From: Glandiceps talaboti
Lineage: Eukaryota > Hemichordata > Enteropneusta > Spengelidae
Reading direction: 5' to 3'
Assembly (NCBI RefSeq): GCF_964340395.1
Contig: NC_135564.1
Coordinates: forward strand, 17,050,957 to 17,114,956
DNA length: 64,000 nt
In this document: positions 44,515 to 56,660 of the stretch, one piece after another
Numbering within the stretch: position 1 is the first letter of the stretch
Layout: each line of letters starts with the position of its first letter
The notes under the pieces: model-generated
What the model was told of the DNA's origin: nothing
Database searches by the model: none
What the model saw: the letters and a program-made list of their open reading frames with translations, nothing else
Made by a program: the position numbers and the translations under genes

Positions 44515-45197
44515 TTTGTTTGTTTGTTTGTTTGTTTGTTTGTTTGTGTGTGTTTGTTTGTTTCTGTTAAGCGTTATTGTGGGAGGGGGCATTTCCCTAC
44601 AATCCGATGCCACACATTGTCATAAACTGATAAATTGTATAAAGATAGACATAAGACAAATGTAATCAATCTTTCCTTACAATCTAAGCGATCATTGCTG
44701 CTTGTAAAATAAGTTGTTGTTTTTAACTTTGATCGAAATTAGTGGCTATAAAGTGTTAGTTATTTTCTTGTAATAAACCCACTTTTGTGAGATCAAAATC
44801 AAATATTTTTCTTTTGAAATCCCATTTCATTGTTATGAATGCAGTTTATTTCGTTCGCCTTTGTAGTGAGGATTGGGAAGAACGTCAAAAGAAACTCCGA
44901 AATGCTATCAAGGAAGTTATACCTTGTGATGCTAACAAACCAAACCCATTGGAGCCAAGAATTTACGAACCATTTGATGCTATTATTACGTCACTGGCAA
45001 TTGAGGCTGCATGCAGCAGACATGTACTACTCGAGTACCAGATCTATGCGTTGCGAGTATCATTAGCAACTCCTATGTCTGGTACAGTCATGAGCGTTAC
45101 CAGTTCTGTCATGCGCTGTCGTGTGCAAGTAAAGGTCAAACCCCACTGCGTAATCTTCCTACGTCGACTGACTGACAGTTATATATTATGTATATAG
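43395..45197 (+). CDS. NNMT/PNMT/INMT-type SAM-dependent methyltransferase, C-terminus degenerate
   Basis: Cytosolic class I methyltransferase family acting on small amines or pyridines in known members. Exons 43395-43527, 44099-44306 and 44867 onward join in phase; the open frame stops at 45197 for 223 residues. Seen: N-terminal YIDQVYSN segment, SAM-binding motif ILEFGGGPS (residues 52-60), DEPGAFDWS, LRYICQAEGN, EDWEERQKKLR, and the late motif FDAIITSLAIEAACS (150-164). These follow INMT and NNMT in order and spacing. Family members are about 260-265 residues and go on to a GG-containing strand and a C-terminal core; after about residue 166 this frame loses all similarity. It may therefore be a pseudogene or use a missed exon. 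The substrate cannot be inferred. Confidence 0.8.
44099..44306 (+). CDS. Methyltransferase exon 2 with SAM motif I
   Basis: 208 nt between acceptor tcttgcag and donor gtatgt, phase 1 to phase 2. As I recall, vertebrate PNMT has a middle exon of this same length, which supports the model. It encodes residues 45-113 with the glycine-rich SAM loop. The donor is the first unit of a (GTAT)n microsatellite. Confidence 0.85.
44307..44360. repeat. (GTAT)n microsatellite overlapping a splice donor
   Basis: About 13 GTAT tetramers. The first GT of the array is the donor of methyltransferase exon 2. Confidence 0.9.
44396..44550. repeat. (TTTA)n, (TTCA)n and (TTTG)n compound microsatellite
   Basis: Tetramer array of about 155 bases in methyltransferase intron 2. 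The LFIYLFIY frame is an artefact. Confidence 0.95.
44867..45197 (+). CDS. Methyltransferase exon 3, family-like then degenerate
   Basis: Acceptor ctttgtag ends at 44866. Residues 114-166 follow the family (WEERQKKLRNAIKEV, IPCDANKPNPLEP, FDAIITSLAIEAACS). Beyond about 45023 the frame stays open to 45197 but is unlike the family. A possible donor (gtaaag at 45129) leads to no exon that I can find. A neighbouring frame has EYRSM right after the break point, which is reminiscent of the family's EYRxx, so an indel around 45025-45045 is likely. Confidence 0.6.
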
Positions 45198-45586
45198 CGT
45201 TTGATTACGTAATTATTGTTTGTGCCACCCCACCCCCGTGCACCCCACCCCACTCGTACGTCCATGCAGAGACCACGGTGACGAACAGTAAAACTTAAAA
45301 AGTCTTTACACAGAAAGATAGACAGGGAAAGGGAATTTCCTAGTATATTGTGTTGACATGTATTAACGTTTGATTAATAAATGCAATGTATCCTCTGTTT
45401 ATTGTTTATTTGCATGGTGGTCTTTATGTGCGTCTTGCGTTTAATGTTTGCCGCATCTTGGTAATTACGCATCCAGATACATTGTACACAAAATTATATT
45501 ACCAAGATGTTTTATACGTACGTTCATGCGTTCTCAGTAGTATAGCGCCACCAACATTCACGTTAACTTAAAAAGTCTTATAGTTC

Positions 45587-45644
45587 ACTAACTGACATCT
45601 ACCAATCCGACTAACGGTTGGTGTATTACCATTTGTCAGTTAGT
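45587..45644. repeat. Small imperfect palindrome
   Basis: actaactgaca at 45587 is mirrored by tgtcagttagt ending at 45644, with further pairing of ccaa and ttgg. About 58 bases. It may be a decayed foldback element. Confidence 0.55.
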
Positions 45645-45674
45645 AGATATTTACACTGGTTATGGAAATATGTT

Positions 45675-45900
45675 ACTAGTAATTTGCCAAATAGCCTACC
45701 AGTTTGATCAAGGATATTAGCTGTGCACTAATTAATTCAAAGTTGGTAAGCTACAAAGAGACAGAGAAGACGATAGTTTTGATTTAAAACTTTATCAACT
45801 AGAGATGTTATCTGATAAAAACATGAATAACATTATAAAGCTAAGAAATCGCAAAGACACCCACTATTATTTATTCGACCTGGTGTCACCAAGGTTGGTG
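45675..45900 (+). pseudogene. Ghost of a second methyltransferase copy (diverged intron 1)
   Basis: This stretch aligns with methyltransferase intron 1 at about 43850-44080: shared words in order are 'caaatagcct', 'agtttg', 'acgatagtt', 'aactttat', 'atcgcaa' and 'tatttattcg' plus 'cctg'. In the first copy, exon 2 follows 17 bases later. Here no exon 2 follows, only unrelated sequence. The simplest reading is a tandem gene duplication in which the second copy lost its exons. Methyltransferases of this family are commonly in tandem clusters, which fits. Confidence 0.55.
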
Positions 45901-46140
45901 TGTAGGGGTGATCCTAATGTTTAAAAATGTTTTTGTTTTTTTCCATGGAAAATTTTGGTCGGTCGGTCGATTTAAAAAAGTATATAAATAAAAAAAATCA
46001 TCTTTGAATTCATGTTTCTTTGCCTCTCCTTTTCCTTCTTTCAATCATCTTTTCATTGGATTCCTAGAAACAAGCCCTTCTCAGCTTTTCTTAGGGACCG
46101 GTCAGTTTCTCCAGCCTGGGGGGGGGGCGGTGGATTCTTA

Positions 46141-48316
46141 AATCGGGCCGACAAAAAGTCACTGACCCCCCCTATCTGTAAAACCCAAAACAGGCTGACC
46201 CCCCTATCACTTAATTCTAAAACATGATGACCCCCCCCCCCCCCATATATGATATTCGCATGAGTGACAGATATTTTTTGATCGTGACTCAGTGTGGACT
46301 GCTTGACTGTCTTGCATCTACTTTATAAGATCCCGGGTTTTTATATAGCACTATCATAATTATAATTATTGACTACCCAGGGTAAATATATTTGAAAAGG
46401 AGTTTAATAGCATCTTGACAGTGAAAGGTAGGGGGAAAGCTTTGAGAAGGGAATATGTACAGCTGTCATGGGGGGTCCTAGGGGGTCTCCCCCTAGAAGC
46501 CCAGGAGGTTTTTAACTCTGAAAAGTCAATATTGAGACTATTCAGACATTTTTAGAAAATCATTTCCAAGCTTTACAAGACAGCACCAACATGTAAAAAG
46601 CAACTACATAAGGTTGAAATATTTTTGAAATATAGTTTGATAGGATCTTGACAGTAAGAGGTAGGGGGAGATCTTGAGACTGGGATGTGTACACCTCATG
46701 GGGGGGGGGGGAGGTTCCAAGGGGGTCTCCCCCTAGAACCCCTGGAGGTTTTTTCCCTCAATTTTGAGACTATTCAGACCCTTTCAGACAATAATTTCCA
46801 AGCCTTACAAGACAACACCAACATGTAAAAAACAACTACATAGGGTTGAAATACTTTTGAAATATACTTTAATAGCATCTTGACAGTAAGAGCGGAAGAG
46901 CTTGAGACTGGGATATGTCCACCTCATGCGGGGGGGGGGGGTCTGAGGGGGTCTCCCTCTAGAAGCCCTGGAGGAATTTTACTCTTATAGCCAATATTTA
47001 CACTATTTAGACCCTTCAAGCAATAACTTAATCCATGCTTTACAAGACAGCAAGTATCAGAAACTATTCTTTATAACTTACACTAAGGGTTGAAATATGT
47101 TCTTAAAAAGTTAAATGGCATCATTATATACATGTAGTAAAGGTCAGCACATCTAATGGTAGTATCATTGGTAGGGAAGATTTGGAGATTAAGGCAATTT
47201 TAGACTATCTTGGCAAACATTTCACATCTTGAAAAGACAATATCATCTCAAATTAGAATAGGGTGAAAATATTTAAGAAAAGTTTAATACCATTATGACA
47301 GTAAAAAGGTTGTTGGTGCATCTGATTGTTGGTTGAATGCATGAGTGACCTCAGGGGGTGAGGAGGTCCTTGGGGTTTTCCCCCTGGCAGATATGGAGTT
47401 TTTTGCTTGAGATACTAAGGCAATGTTTAGGTTATTCATAACCTTTGAGGTAATATTTCCAAGCTTCGAAAAGCTAACGTAAATGTACGTTTTAAATGAG
47501 TTTCCTATATCACATAAAATAGACATGTAACATTAGTATAGGGGCATTAATATATGTATAATAAAGTCACCGGTATGTTAGAGAACTTTAGGTGGATATT
47601 GTGTTTTATTGTGTTTTTGTGTGGTCATTGTGTTTTAAATTGTGATTGAAGAAAAAAATCCTTTCTACAATGGCATATAGCCTTGTCTGAAATGTGGTAC
47701 ATGTCAATATTTGTTCTTGTCCCTGTTTCTTACATGAATTCTTTAATATTACTTATAACTTCAAACATAACTATACATATACATATACATGTATTACCTA
47801 GCTACCACACTAGTTACAGAACATGTTATGTAAATGCTTGGCTGTTTCACAATCAATGCTTTACTTATATTGCAGTTTGGGGCAAACTTGAAGGTTTCGT
47901 AATGGCAATTTTCATAGATAGTTTATAAATGAAATTAATCTAAATTGTTCTACTCGTCATGTTATTGACACTACAAATCACCACATCTCATCAGATTCCA
48001 GTTTCTGTTATACCCTAGGTATGACCACCTAAAGTTCTCTGACATACCGGTGACTATACTATACATGCAATATTAATAATGTCCCTGTACCAATTTTACG
48101 GGCCCATTTTTATGTGACATGGGAAACTCATTTAAAACTTACATTTACGTTAGCTTTTCAAAGCTGGGAAATATTACCTCAAAGGTTATGAATAACCTAA
48201 AAGTTGCCTTTAATAGAAACAAAAAACCTCCCGATCTGTCAGGACGACAACCCCCAAGGACTCCCTCAGCGCCAGAGGTCAAAGGGGGAGGTCAGTGAGT
48301 TTTTGTCGACCCGATC
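46141..48316. mobile_element. Long-inverted-repeat (foldback) element, about 2.2 kb
   Basis: The left tip at 46141-46167 (aatcgggccgacaaaaagtc...) is the imperfect reverse complement of the right tip at 48290-48316 (...gactttttgtcg in reverse sense, about 24 of 27). A larger inner pair, 47330-47605 and 48025-48300, matches in reverse complement over about 275 bases, including 'tcaccggtatgt' / 'acataccggtga' and 'gagtttcc' / 'ggaaactc'. Between the left tip and the inner pair lie about five tandem ~235-bp units. No transposase frame is seen, so it is a non-autonomous DNA element or a composite. Confidence 0.65.
46384..47510. repeat. ~235-bp tandem repeats, about 5 diverged copies
   Basis: Units begin near 46384, 46618, 46851, 47092 and 47267. 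Each has 'agtttaatagcatcttgacagt', a G-rich patch, 'gggggtctccccctag', 'ctggaggtttt', then 'actattcagac' and 'ttacaagacagcaccaac'. The first three are close to each other; the fourth is shortened. The repeats lie inside the foldback element. Confidence 0.8.
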
Positions 48317-48320
48317 GTAT

Positions 48321-48420
48321 TTTTCTAATTCAAAAATTGGTCTTCTAGTTCAAGTGTCGGTCTTCTAATTCAAGTGTTGGTCTTCTAATTCAAGTGTCGG
48401 TCTTCTAATTCAAAAATCGG
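48321..48420. repeat. 20-bp minisatellite, 5 copies
   Basis: The unit tcttctaattcaagtgtcgg repeats five times with small changes, lying between the foldback element's right tip and the CTATA array. Confidence 0.9.
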
Positions 48421-48424
48421 TCTC

Positions 48425-48793
48425 CTATACTATACTATACTATACTATACTATACTATACTATACTATACTATACTTTACTATACTATACTATACTATAC
48501 TATACTATACTATACAATACTATACTATACTTTACTATACTATACTATACTATACTATACTACTAGTATACTATACTATACTATACTATACTATACTATA
48601 CTATACTATACTATACTATACTATACTATTATATACTATACTATACTATACTATACTATACTATACTATACTATACTATACTACACTATACTATACTATA
48701 CTATACTATACTATACTATACTATACTATACTATATACTATACTACATTATAGTGTAGTGTAGTGTATTGTAGTGTAGTGTAGTATAGTATTG
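48425..48793. repeat. (CTATA)n satellite ending in (GTGTA)n
   Basis: About 320 bases of TATAC pentamers followed by a short block of TAGTG pentamers in the opposite sense. The switch lies near 48748-48755. Confidence 0.95.
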
Positions 48794-48893
48794 AGGAGTG
48801 TTGTATTTCCGTATTTGTTTGCCCAGAGTTTACTTGTATTGTTCATCAAATAGAGATGCCAGTATTATGATAGTGGACTCAGGTTACTAGTAT

Positions 48894-49680
48894 TTATTTC
48901 TGTTTCATTATAGCCTCTTTTCGCCAGTTTCCAGGTGAAGAATTTAATTTTCTTTTGAAATTCTTTTTCGTTACTACATGTTCGTATGTATCTGATCGTT
49001 TGACCCTTAATGGACCCTTTGAAGACTGAGTTCGGGCGGCAGTATTACCTGTGTAAATATTGGAATGAGTTTTGATATCCAATACTTTATGTGTTATTGG
49101 TGCCGTTGACATTTGTGGATTGTGATATGTTACTTCCGTATCTGAGCTTTCCAACGAAAATTTGAAAGTTGGATGTATTTGTTTTATTTTTTCACTCAGA
49201 TTATTTAGTTCAACTTGGGTGCCACAAAATATCATGAAAACGCCACCCCTGAAATGTGTCCAGATTGATATTTTATCCGTGTAGATTTCAATAATGCGAC
49301 TTTCCAGTTCATGGAATGTCGGCTATTTCGGGTGATGCCCAAGAGCCAATGCACATGCATGTTTGTGTGTAGAATTCTCCTTTAAATTTAAATGTGTTTT
49401 TCGTGAGAATCACATAATAGTTTTAGGAGATGCACAGGTGGTGGTTTTGGAATGCTATAGTCGATTGTTTGTGTAACTGGCGAGTCAAGTGCTTCGACAA
49501 CTGACTGCATTGCGCCAGACTGCAAAGTATGTGTGTACATACCACATGTAAAGTGACTAGTATCCAATTTTCAGGAACTACATACAGTAGCTTCTGATGC
49601 CATGTGATGATACACTTTGTGCAAGTGTGAGACATATCTCGCTGGACACCCACAAATGAGATCCCATTGGTCTTCAACAC
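48894..49680 (-). mobile_element. Decayed retroelement reverse-transcriptase fragment (Penelope-like, probable)
   Basis: The minus-strand translation has words seen in reverse transcriptases of Penelope-like elements: an LDIKTHS region, an NNLSEKIKQIHPTFKF region before it, and farther upstream KPPPVHLLKLL-type and EFYTQT-type text. It is a fossil fragment of under 0.8 kb, broken in several places, with no ends, no endonuclease part and no full domain. The exact family is uncertain. It sits between two pentanucleotide satellites. Confidence 0.5.
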
Positions 49681-49884
49681 AACATACAGTCTCTATATTA
49701 ACGGATCTCATCTACGAGATGCAATAACTAAACACTGGGACGTAATAGCAGACAATGAGATATGAAATCAATTATATCCAAAAAGACCAATCATAGCACA
49801 GAAGCGAAACATAAACTTAAAAGACAAATAGGTCAACACTCAATTGCAGCATTCCGAATTTAAAAATCTAGCGGAAATAAAACG

Positions 49885-52800
49885 AGATAATATTATAATA
49901 TAGTATAGTATAGTATATAGTACAATATATAGTATATAGCACAGTCTAGTATATAGTATATTATAGTATAGTATAAAATAAAACGAGATAATATTATAAT
50001 ATAGTATAGTATAGTATATAGTACAATATATAGTATATAGCACAGTCTAGTATATAGTATATTATAGTATAGTATAGTATATAGTATAGTATAGTATATA
50101 GTAAAGTATAGTATAGTATAGTATGGTATAGTAGAGTATAGTATAGTATAGTATGATATAGTATAGTATACTATATAGTACAGTATATAGTTTAGTATAG
50201 TATAGTATAGTATGGTACATAGTATAGAGCATAGTATAGTGTATAGTGTAGTCTAGTATATAGTATAGTATAGTATAGTATAGTATAGTATAGTATAGTA
50301 TAGTATAGTATAGTATAGTATAGTATATAGTACAGTATAGTATAGAATAGTCTAGAATATAGTATATAGTATAGTATATAGTAAAGACAAGTATATAGTA
50401 CAGTATATAGTACAGTATGTAGCATAGACTAGTATATAGTATAATATAGTATAGAATAGTATAGTATAGTATAGTATATAGTACAGTATATAGCATAGTC
50501 TAGTATATAGTGCAGTATAGTATAGTATAGTATAGTATAGTATAGTATAGTATAGTATAGTATAGTACAGTATTGTATAGTATAGTATATAGTAAAGAAT
50601 ATATTATATAGCATAGTCTAGTATATAGTATAGTATAGCATAGTACAGTATAGTATAGTATAGTATATAGTACAGAATATATTATATAGCATAGTCTAGT
50701 ATATAGTGCAGTATAGTATAGTATAGTATAGTATAGTATATAGTATAGTATAGTATAGTATAGTATAGCATAATATATTATAGCATAGTATAGTATAATA
50801 TAGTATAGTATAATATATAGTACACAATATAGTATAGTCTAGTATATAGTATAGTACAGTATTGTATAGTATATAGTATATAGTATAGTATAGTATAGCA
50901 TAATATAGTATAGCATAGTATAGTATAATATAGTATAGTATAATATATAGTACAGAATATAGTATAGTCTAGTATAGTATAGTATAATACAGTATAGTAT
51001 TGTATACTATACTATATAGTATAGTCTAGTCTAGTATAGTATAGTACAGTATAATATAGTATAGTATAGTACAGTAGAGTACAGTACAGTATAATATAGT
51101 ATAGTACAATGTATAGTATATGGTATATAGCATAGTATAGTATATAATGTAGTCTAGTATATAGTATAGTATAGTATATAGTATAGTACAATACAGTATA
51201 GTATAGTATATAGTACAGAATATAGTATATAACATGGTCTAGTATATAGCATTGTATAGTATAGTGTATAGTATAATATAGTTTATAGTATATAGTATAG
51301 TATAATATATAGTACAGTATACAGTATATAGCATAGTCTAGTATATAGTAGAGTATAGTATGGTATAGTATAGTATAGTATAGTATAGTGTAGTATATAG
51401 TACAGTATATAGCATAGTCTAGTATATAGCTTAGTATACTATAGTATAGTATGGTACATAGTATAGAGCATAGTATAGTATATACTGAGTCTAGTATATA
51501 GTATAGTATAGTATAGTATAGTATAGTATAGTATAGTATATAGTACAGTATAGTATAGTATAGTCTAGTCTAGTATATAGTATAGTATAGTATAGTATAT
51601 AGTAAAGACAAGTATATAGTACAGTATAAAGTATAGTATATATAGTAAAGTATACAGCATAGTCTAGTATATAGTATAATATAGTATAGAATAGTATAGT
51701 ATAGTGTAGTATATAGTCCAGTATATAGCATAGTCTAGTATATAGTGCAGTATAGTATAGTATAGTATAGTCTAGTATAGTATAGCATAGCATAATATAG
51801 TATAGCATAGTATAGTATAATATAGAATAGTATAATATATAGTACAGAATATAGTATAGTCTAGTATATAGTATAATACAGTATTGTATACTATACTATA
51901 TAGTATAGTATAGTATAGTATAGTACAGTATAATATAGTATAGTACAGTAGAGTACAGTACAGTACAGAATAGTATAGTATATAGTACATAATATATTAT
52001 ATAGCATAGTCTAGTATATAGTATAGTATAGCATAGTACAGTATAGTATAGTATAGTATATAGTATAGTATAGTCTAGTATAGTATAGTATAGCATAATA
52101 TAGTATAGCATAGTATAGTATAATATAGTATAGTATAATATATAGTACAGAATATAGTATCGTCTAGTATATAGTATAGTACAGTATTGTATACTATACT
52201 ATATAGTGTAGTATAGTATAGTACAGTACAGTAGAGTACAGTACAGTACAGTATAGTATAGTATAGTACAATGTATAGTATATAGTATATAGCATAATAT
52301 AGTATATAGTGTAGTCTAGTATAGTATAGTATAGTATATAGTATATAGTATAGTATAGCATAGCATAATATGATATAGCATAGTATAGTATAATATAGTA
52401 TAGTATAATATGTAGTACAGAATATAGTATAGTCTAGTATAGTATAGTATAATACAGTATAGTATTGTATACTATACTATATAGTATGGTATAGTATAGT
52501 ACAGTATAATATAGTATAGTATAGTATATAGTACAATATATAGTATATAGCACAGTCTATTATATAGTATAGTCTAGTATAGTATAGTATATAGTACAGT
52601 ATATAGTATAGTATATAGTACACGAGTATATAGCATAGTGTAGTATATAGTATAGAATAGTATAGTATAGTGTAGTATATAGTACAGTATATGGCATAGT
52701 CTAGTATATAGTATAGTATAGAATAGTATAGTATAGAATATTAGAGTAGAGTATATAGTATAGTGTAGTGTAGTATATAGTATAGTATAGCATAGCATAG

Positions 52801-54545
52801 TATAGTCTAGTATAGTATAGTCTAGTGTAGTATATAGTACAGAATATATTATATATCATAGTCTAGTATATAGTGCAGTATAGTATAGTATAGTATATAG
52901 TATAGTATAGTCTAGTATAGTATATCATAGCATAATATAGTATAGCATAGTATAGTATAATATAGAATAGTATAATATATAGTACAGAATATAGTCTAGT
53001 CTAGTATATAGTATAATACAGTATTGTATACTATACTATATAGTATAGTATAGTATAGTATAGTATAGTATAGTATAGTATAGTATAGTACAGTATAATA
53101 TAGTATAGTACAGTAGAGTACAGTACAGTACAGAATAGTATAGTATATAGTACATAATATATTATATAGCATAGTCTAGTATATAGTACAGTATAGTATA
53201 GTATAGTATATAGTATAGTATAGTCTAGTATAGTATAGTATAGCATAATATAGTATAGCATAGTATAGTATAATATAGTATAGTATAATATATAGTACAG
53301 AATATAGTATAGTCTAGTATATAGTATAGTACAGTATTGTATACTATACTATATAGTATAGTATAGTATAGTACAGTACAGTACAGTACAGTACAGTACA
53401 GTACAGTATAGTATAGTACAATGTATAGTATATAGTATATAGCATAATATAGGATATAGTGTAGTCTAGTATAGTATAGTATAGTATATAGTATATAGTA
53501 TAGTATAGCATAGCATAATATAATATAGCATAGTATAGTATAATATAGTATAGTATAATATATAGTACAGAATATAGTATAGTCTAGTATAGTATAGTAT
53601 AATACAGTATAGTATTGTATACTATACTATATAGTATGGTATAGTATAGTACAGTATAATATAGTATAGTATAGTATATAGTACAATATATAGTATATAG
53701 CACAGTCTATTATATAGTATAGTCTAGTATAGTATAGTATATAGTACAGTATATAGTATAGTATATAGTACACGAATATATAGCATAGTGTAGTATATAG
53801 TATAGTATAGTATAGAATAGTATAGTATAGTGTAGTATATAGTACAGTATATGGCATAGTCTAGTATATAGTATAGTATAGAATAGTATAGTATAGAATA
53901 TTAGAGTAGAGTATATAGTATAGTGTAGTGTAGTATATAGTATAGTATAGCATAGCATAGTATAGTCTAGTATAGTATAGTCTAGTGTAGTATATAGTAC
54001 AGAATATATTATATATCATAGTCTAGTATATAGTGCAGTATAGTATAGTATAGTATATAGTATAGTATAGTCTAGTATAGTATATCATAGCATAATATAG
54101 TATAGCATAGTATAGTATAATATAGAATAGTATAATATATAGTACAGAATATAGTCTAGTCTAGTATATAGTATAATACAGTATTGTATACTATACTATA
54201 TAGTATAGTATAGTATAGCATAGCATAGTATAGTCTAGTATAGTATAGTCTAGTGTAGTATATAGTACAGTCTAGTATAGTATATAGTATAGCATATTCT
54301 AGTTTAGTATATTATAGTATATAGTATATAGCATAGTTAAATACATAGTTAATAGCATAGTGTAGTATATAGTACAGTACAGTATAGTTTAATATATAGT
54401 ATATAACATAGTATAATATATAGTATAGTATAGTATACTATAGTATATAGTATAGTATATAATATAGTATAATATAGTGTAGTATACTATATAGTACAGT
54501 GTATAGTATATATCATAGTCTACTATATAGTACAGTATAGTATAA
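49885..54545. repeat. TATAG pentanucleotide satellite with higher-order repeats
   Basis: About 4.7 kb of TATAG-type pentamers with frequent variants (GTACA, GTCTA, GCATA). Higher-order structure is visible: a 101-bp direct duplication at its left edge (aaataaaacgag at 49875 and 49976), and a block with cagtattgtatactatac at about 51880, 53020 and 54180, giving a period of about 1.14-1.16 kb. The 60-140-residue [10 protein letters not shown] frames on the minus strand are artefacts. Confidence 0.95.
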
Positions 54546-55057
54546 TATACCATATACTATACAATATTATCCTATGCTATAATATATACGATACACTATA
54601 CTATACTATATACTCTACTATATAATATACTATATTATACTATATACTACACTTGCCTATATACTATACTATGCAACACTACACTATGCTATATTCAATA
54701 TACTCTACTATACACTACTATATTATACCATACTATACTATACTAGAATATACTATCCTATACTATACTATACTATACTATACTATACTATACTATACTA
54801 TACTATACTAATTTTATACGATACTATACTTGACTATACTATACTATACTATACTAATTTTATATGATACTATGCTTGACTATATACTATATACAATAGT
54901 ATAGGTATGCTATAGTATGCTATACTATAACCTACACTATACTATACTATATTCCATATACTAGTATATTATACCATACTATACTATACTATACTACACG
55001 ACACTATACCATATACCATATACTCTACTATACTCTATTATACTATAGTATACTTAA
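54546..55057. repeat. CTATA satellite, opposite orientation
   Basis: At about 54545 the array switches from TATAG to its reverse complement. The unit is the same; only the strand changes. The two arms could form a very long hairpin. Confidence 0.9.
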
Positions 55058-55172
55058 GCAATAAACCACACCCTGGGGATGGTATACCACTCGGTTTTGA
55101 GCAGTGAACTCAATATATTTCGTTCACTGGTCAAAACCGAGTGGTATACCATTCCCAGGGGTGGTTTATCGC
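55058..55172. mobile_element. Near-perfect hairpin of two 51-bp arms inside the satellite
   Basis: Left arm 55058-55109 (gcaataaaccacaccctggg ...) and right arm 55122-55172 (... ggtggtttatcgc) are reverse complements with a handful of mismatches; the loop is 12 bases. Its sequence is unlike the surrounding CTATA array. It could be a hairpin MITE or a palindrome that seeds the array's strand switches. Confidence 0.75.
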
Positions 55173-55395
55173 TATTATATTATACCAGTATATTGAAACT
55201 GTCGGAAACAAGATATGACGCAACATTTTCTGGTTTCATTTGTGCCCCATCCCTGCGCGGACTATAACGTTCGTAGACAAACAGTGAGAGAACATCAAAA
55301 TTTGGACACGTGCCAACTGTGCATTATCGCTCAGTTTAGACGCGCTAGTTCGATGCCTAGATCAATCAGATCTCTCGATTTGCTCCATCAATATA
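55173..55395. other. Unique island within the satellite
   Basis: About 220 bases of ordinary complexity between the hairpin and the next satellite block. The + frame over it has no recognisable domain. No RNA gene recognised. Confidence 0.5.
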
Positions 55396-56660
55396 CTGGA
55401 CTGTATACTATACTATATACCACATACTCTACTATACTATAATCTACTACACTATACTATACTATACTATACTATACTAGACTATACTAGATTATACTAG
55501 ACTCTATACTATATACGATAGTGTAGGAATAGAATAATATTATAGTATATTATTGTACAGTATATAGTAGAGTATATTATACAGTACTGTATGGTATAGT
55601 ATGCTATACTATACACTACACTATAATATACACTATACACTATATTCCATATATTCTACTATACTATAATCTACTACACTATACTATACTATACTATACT
55701 ATGCTATACTAGACTCTATACTGTATACAATAGTGTAGGTATAGAATAATATTATAGTATATTATTGTACTGTATATAGTAGAGTATATTATATAGTACT
55801 GTATGGTATAGTATGCTATACTATACACTACACTATAATATACACTATACACTATATTCCATATACTCTACTATACTCTAGTATATTATACTATACTATA
55901 CTATACTTTGCTATGCTATACTATATACCATATGCTCTACTATACTCTACTATACTATACTAGACTAGACTATATATGATAGTATAGGTATAGAATAATA
56001 TTATAGTATTGTATTGTACAGTATATAGTATAGTACGGTATGGTATAGTATGCTATACTATACACTAAACTATACTATATTCCACATACTCTACTATACT
56101 CTAGTATATTATACCATAATATACTATACTATACTATACTATACTATACTATTATATACTATAATATACAATACTATACTATGCTATACTATATACCATA
56201 TACTATACTTTACTATATACCATACTATATGATATACTATGCTATACTATACTACACTACACTATACTATATTCCACATACTCTACTATACTCTAGTATA
56301 TTATACCATAATATACTATACTATTATATACTATAATATACAATACTATACTATGATATGCTATACTATATACCATATACTATACTTTACTATATACCAT
56401 ACTATATGATATACTATGCTATACTATACTACACTACACTATACTATATACTCTACTATATTATACTATACTATACTATTCTATACTATATAATATACTA
56501 TATTATAATATATACTACACAAAACTATGTACTATACTATACTACACAAAATAACATATACTCTACTATACTATACTATGTACTATACTATACTACCAGT
56601 ATACTATACTATATATTATACTATATAATGTACTATACTAGACTATATATAATATGTACT
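55396..56660. repeat. CTATA satellite with ~210-260-bp higher-order units
   Basis: The words 'ggtatagaataatattatag' and 'gtatggtatagtatgctata' recur at about 55510, 55740 and 55985, showing composite units of about 210-260 bp, each containing a short internal orientation switch. Remaining sequence is CTATA pentamers. Confidence 0.9.

Noticed and set aside
45386-45571. A missing last exon of the methyltransferase
   Set aside because: The frame lacks the family's GG strand and C-terminal motifs and has no convincing acceptor in the right phase.
47683-47928. An 81-residue + frame in the spacer of the foldback element as a transposase remnant
   Set aside because: No catalytic motif or family similarity; composition is that of AT-rich non-coding DNA.
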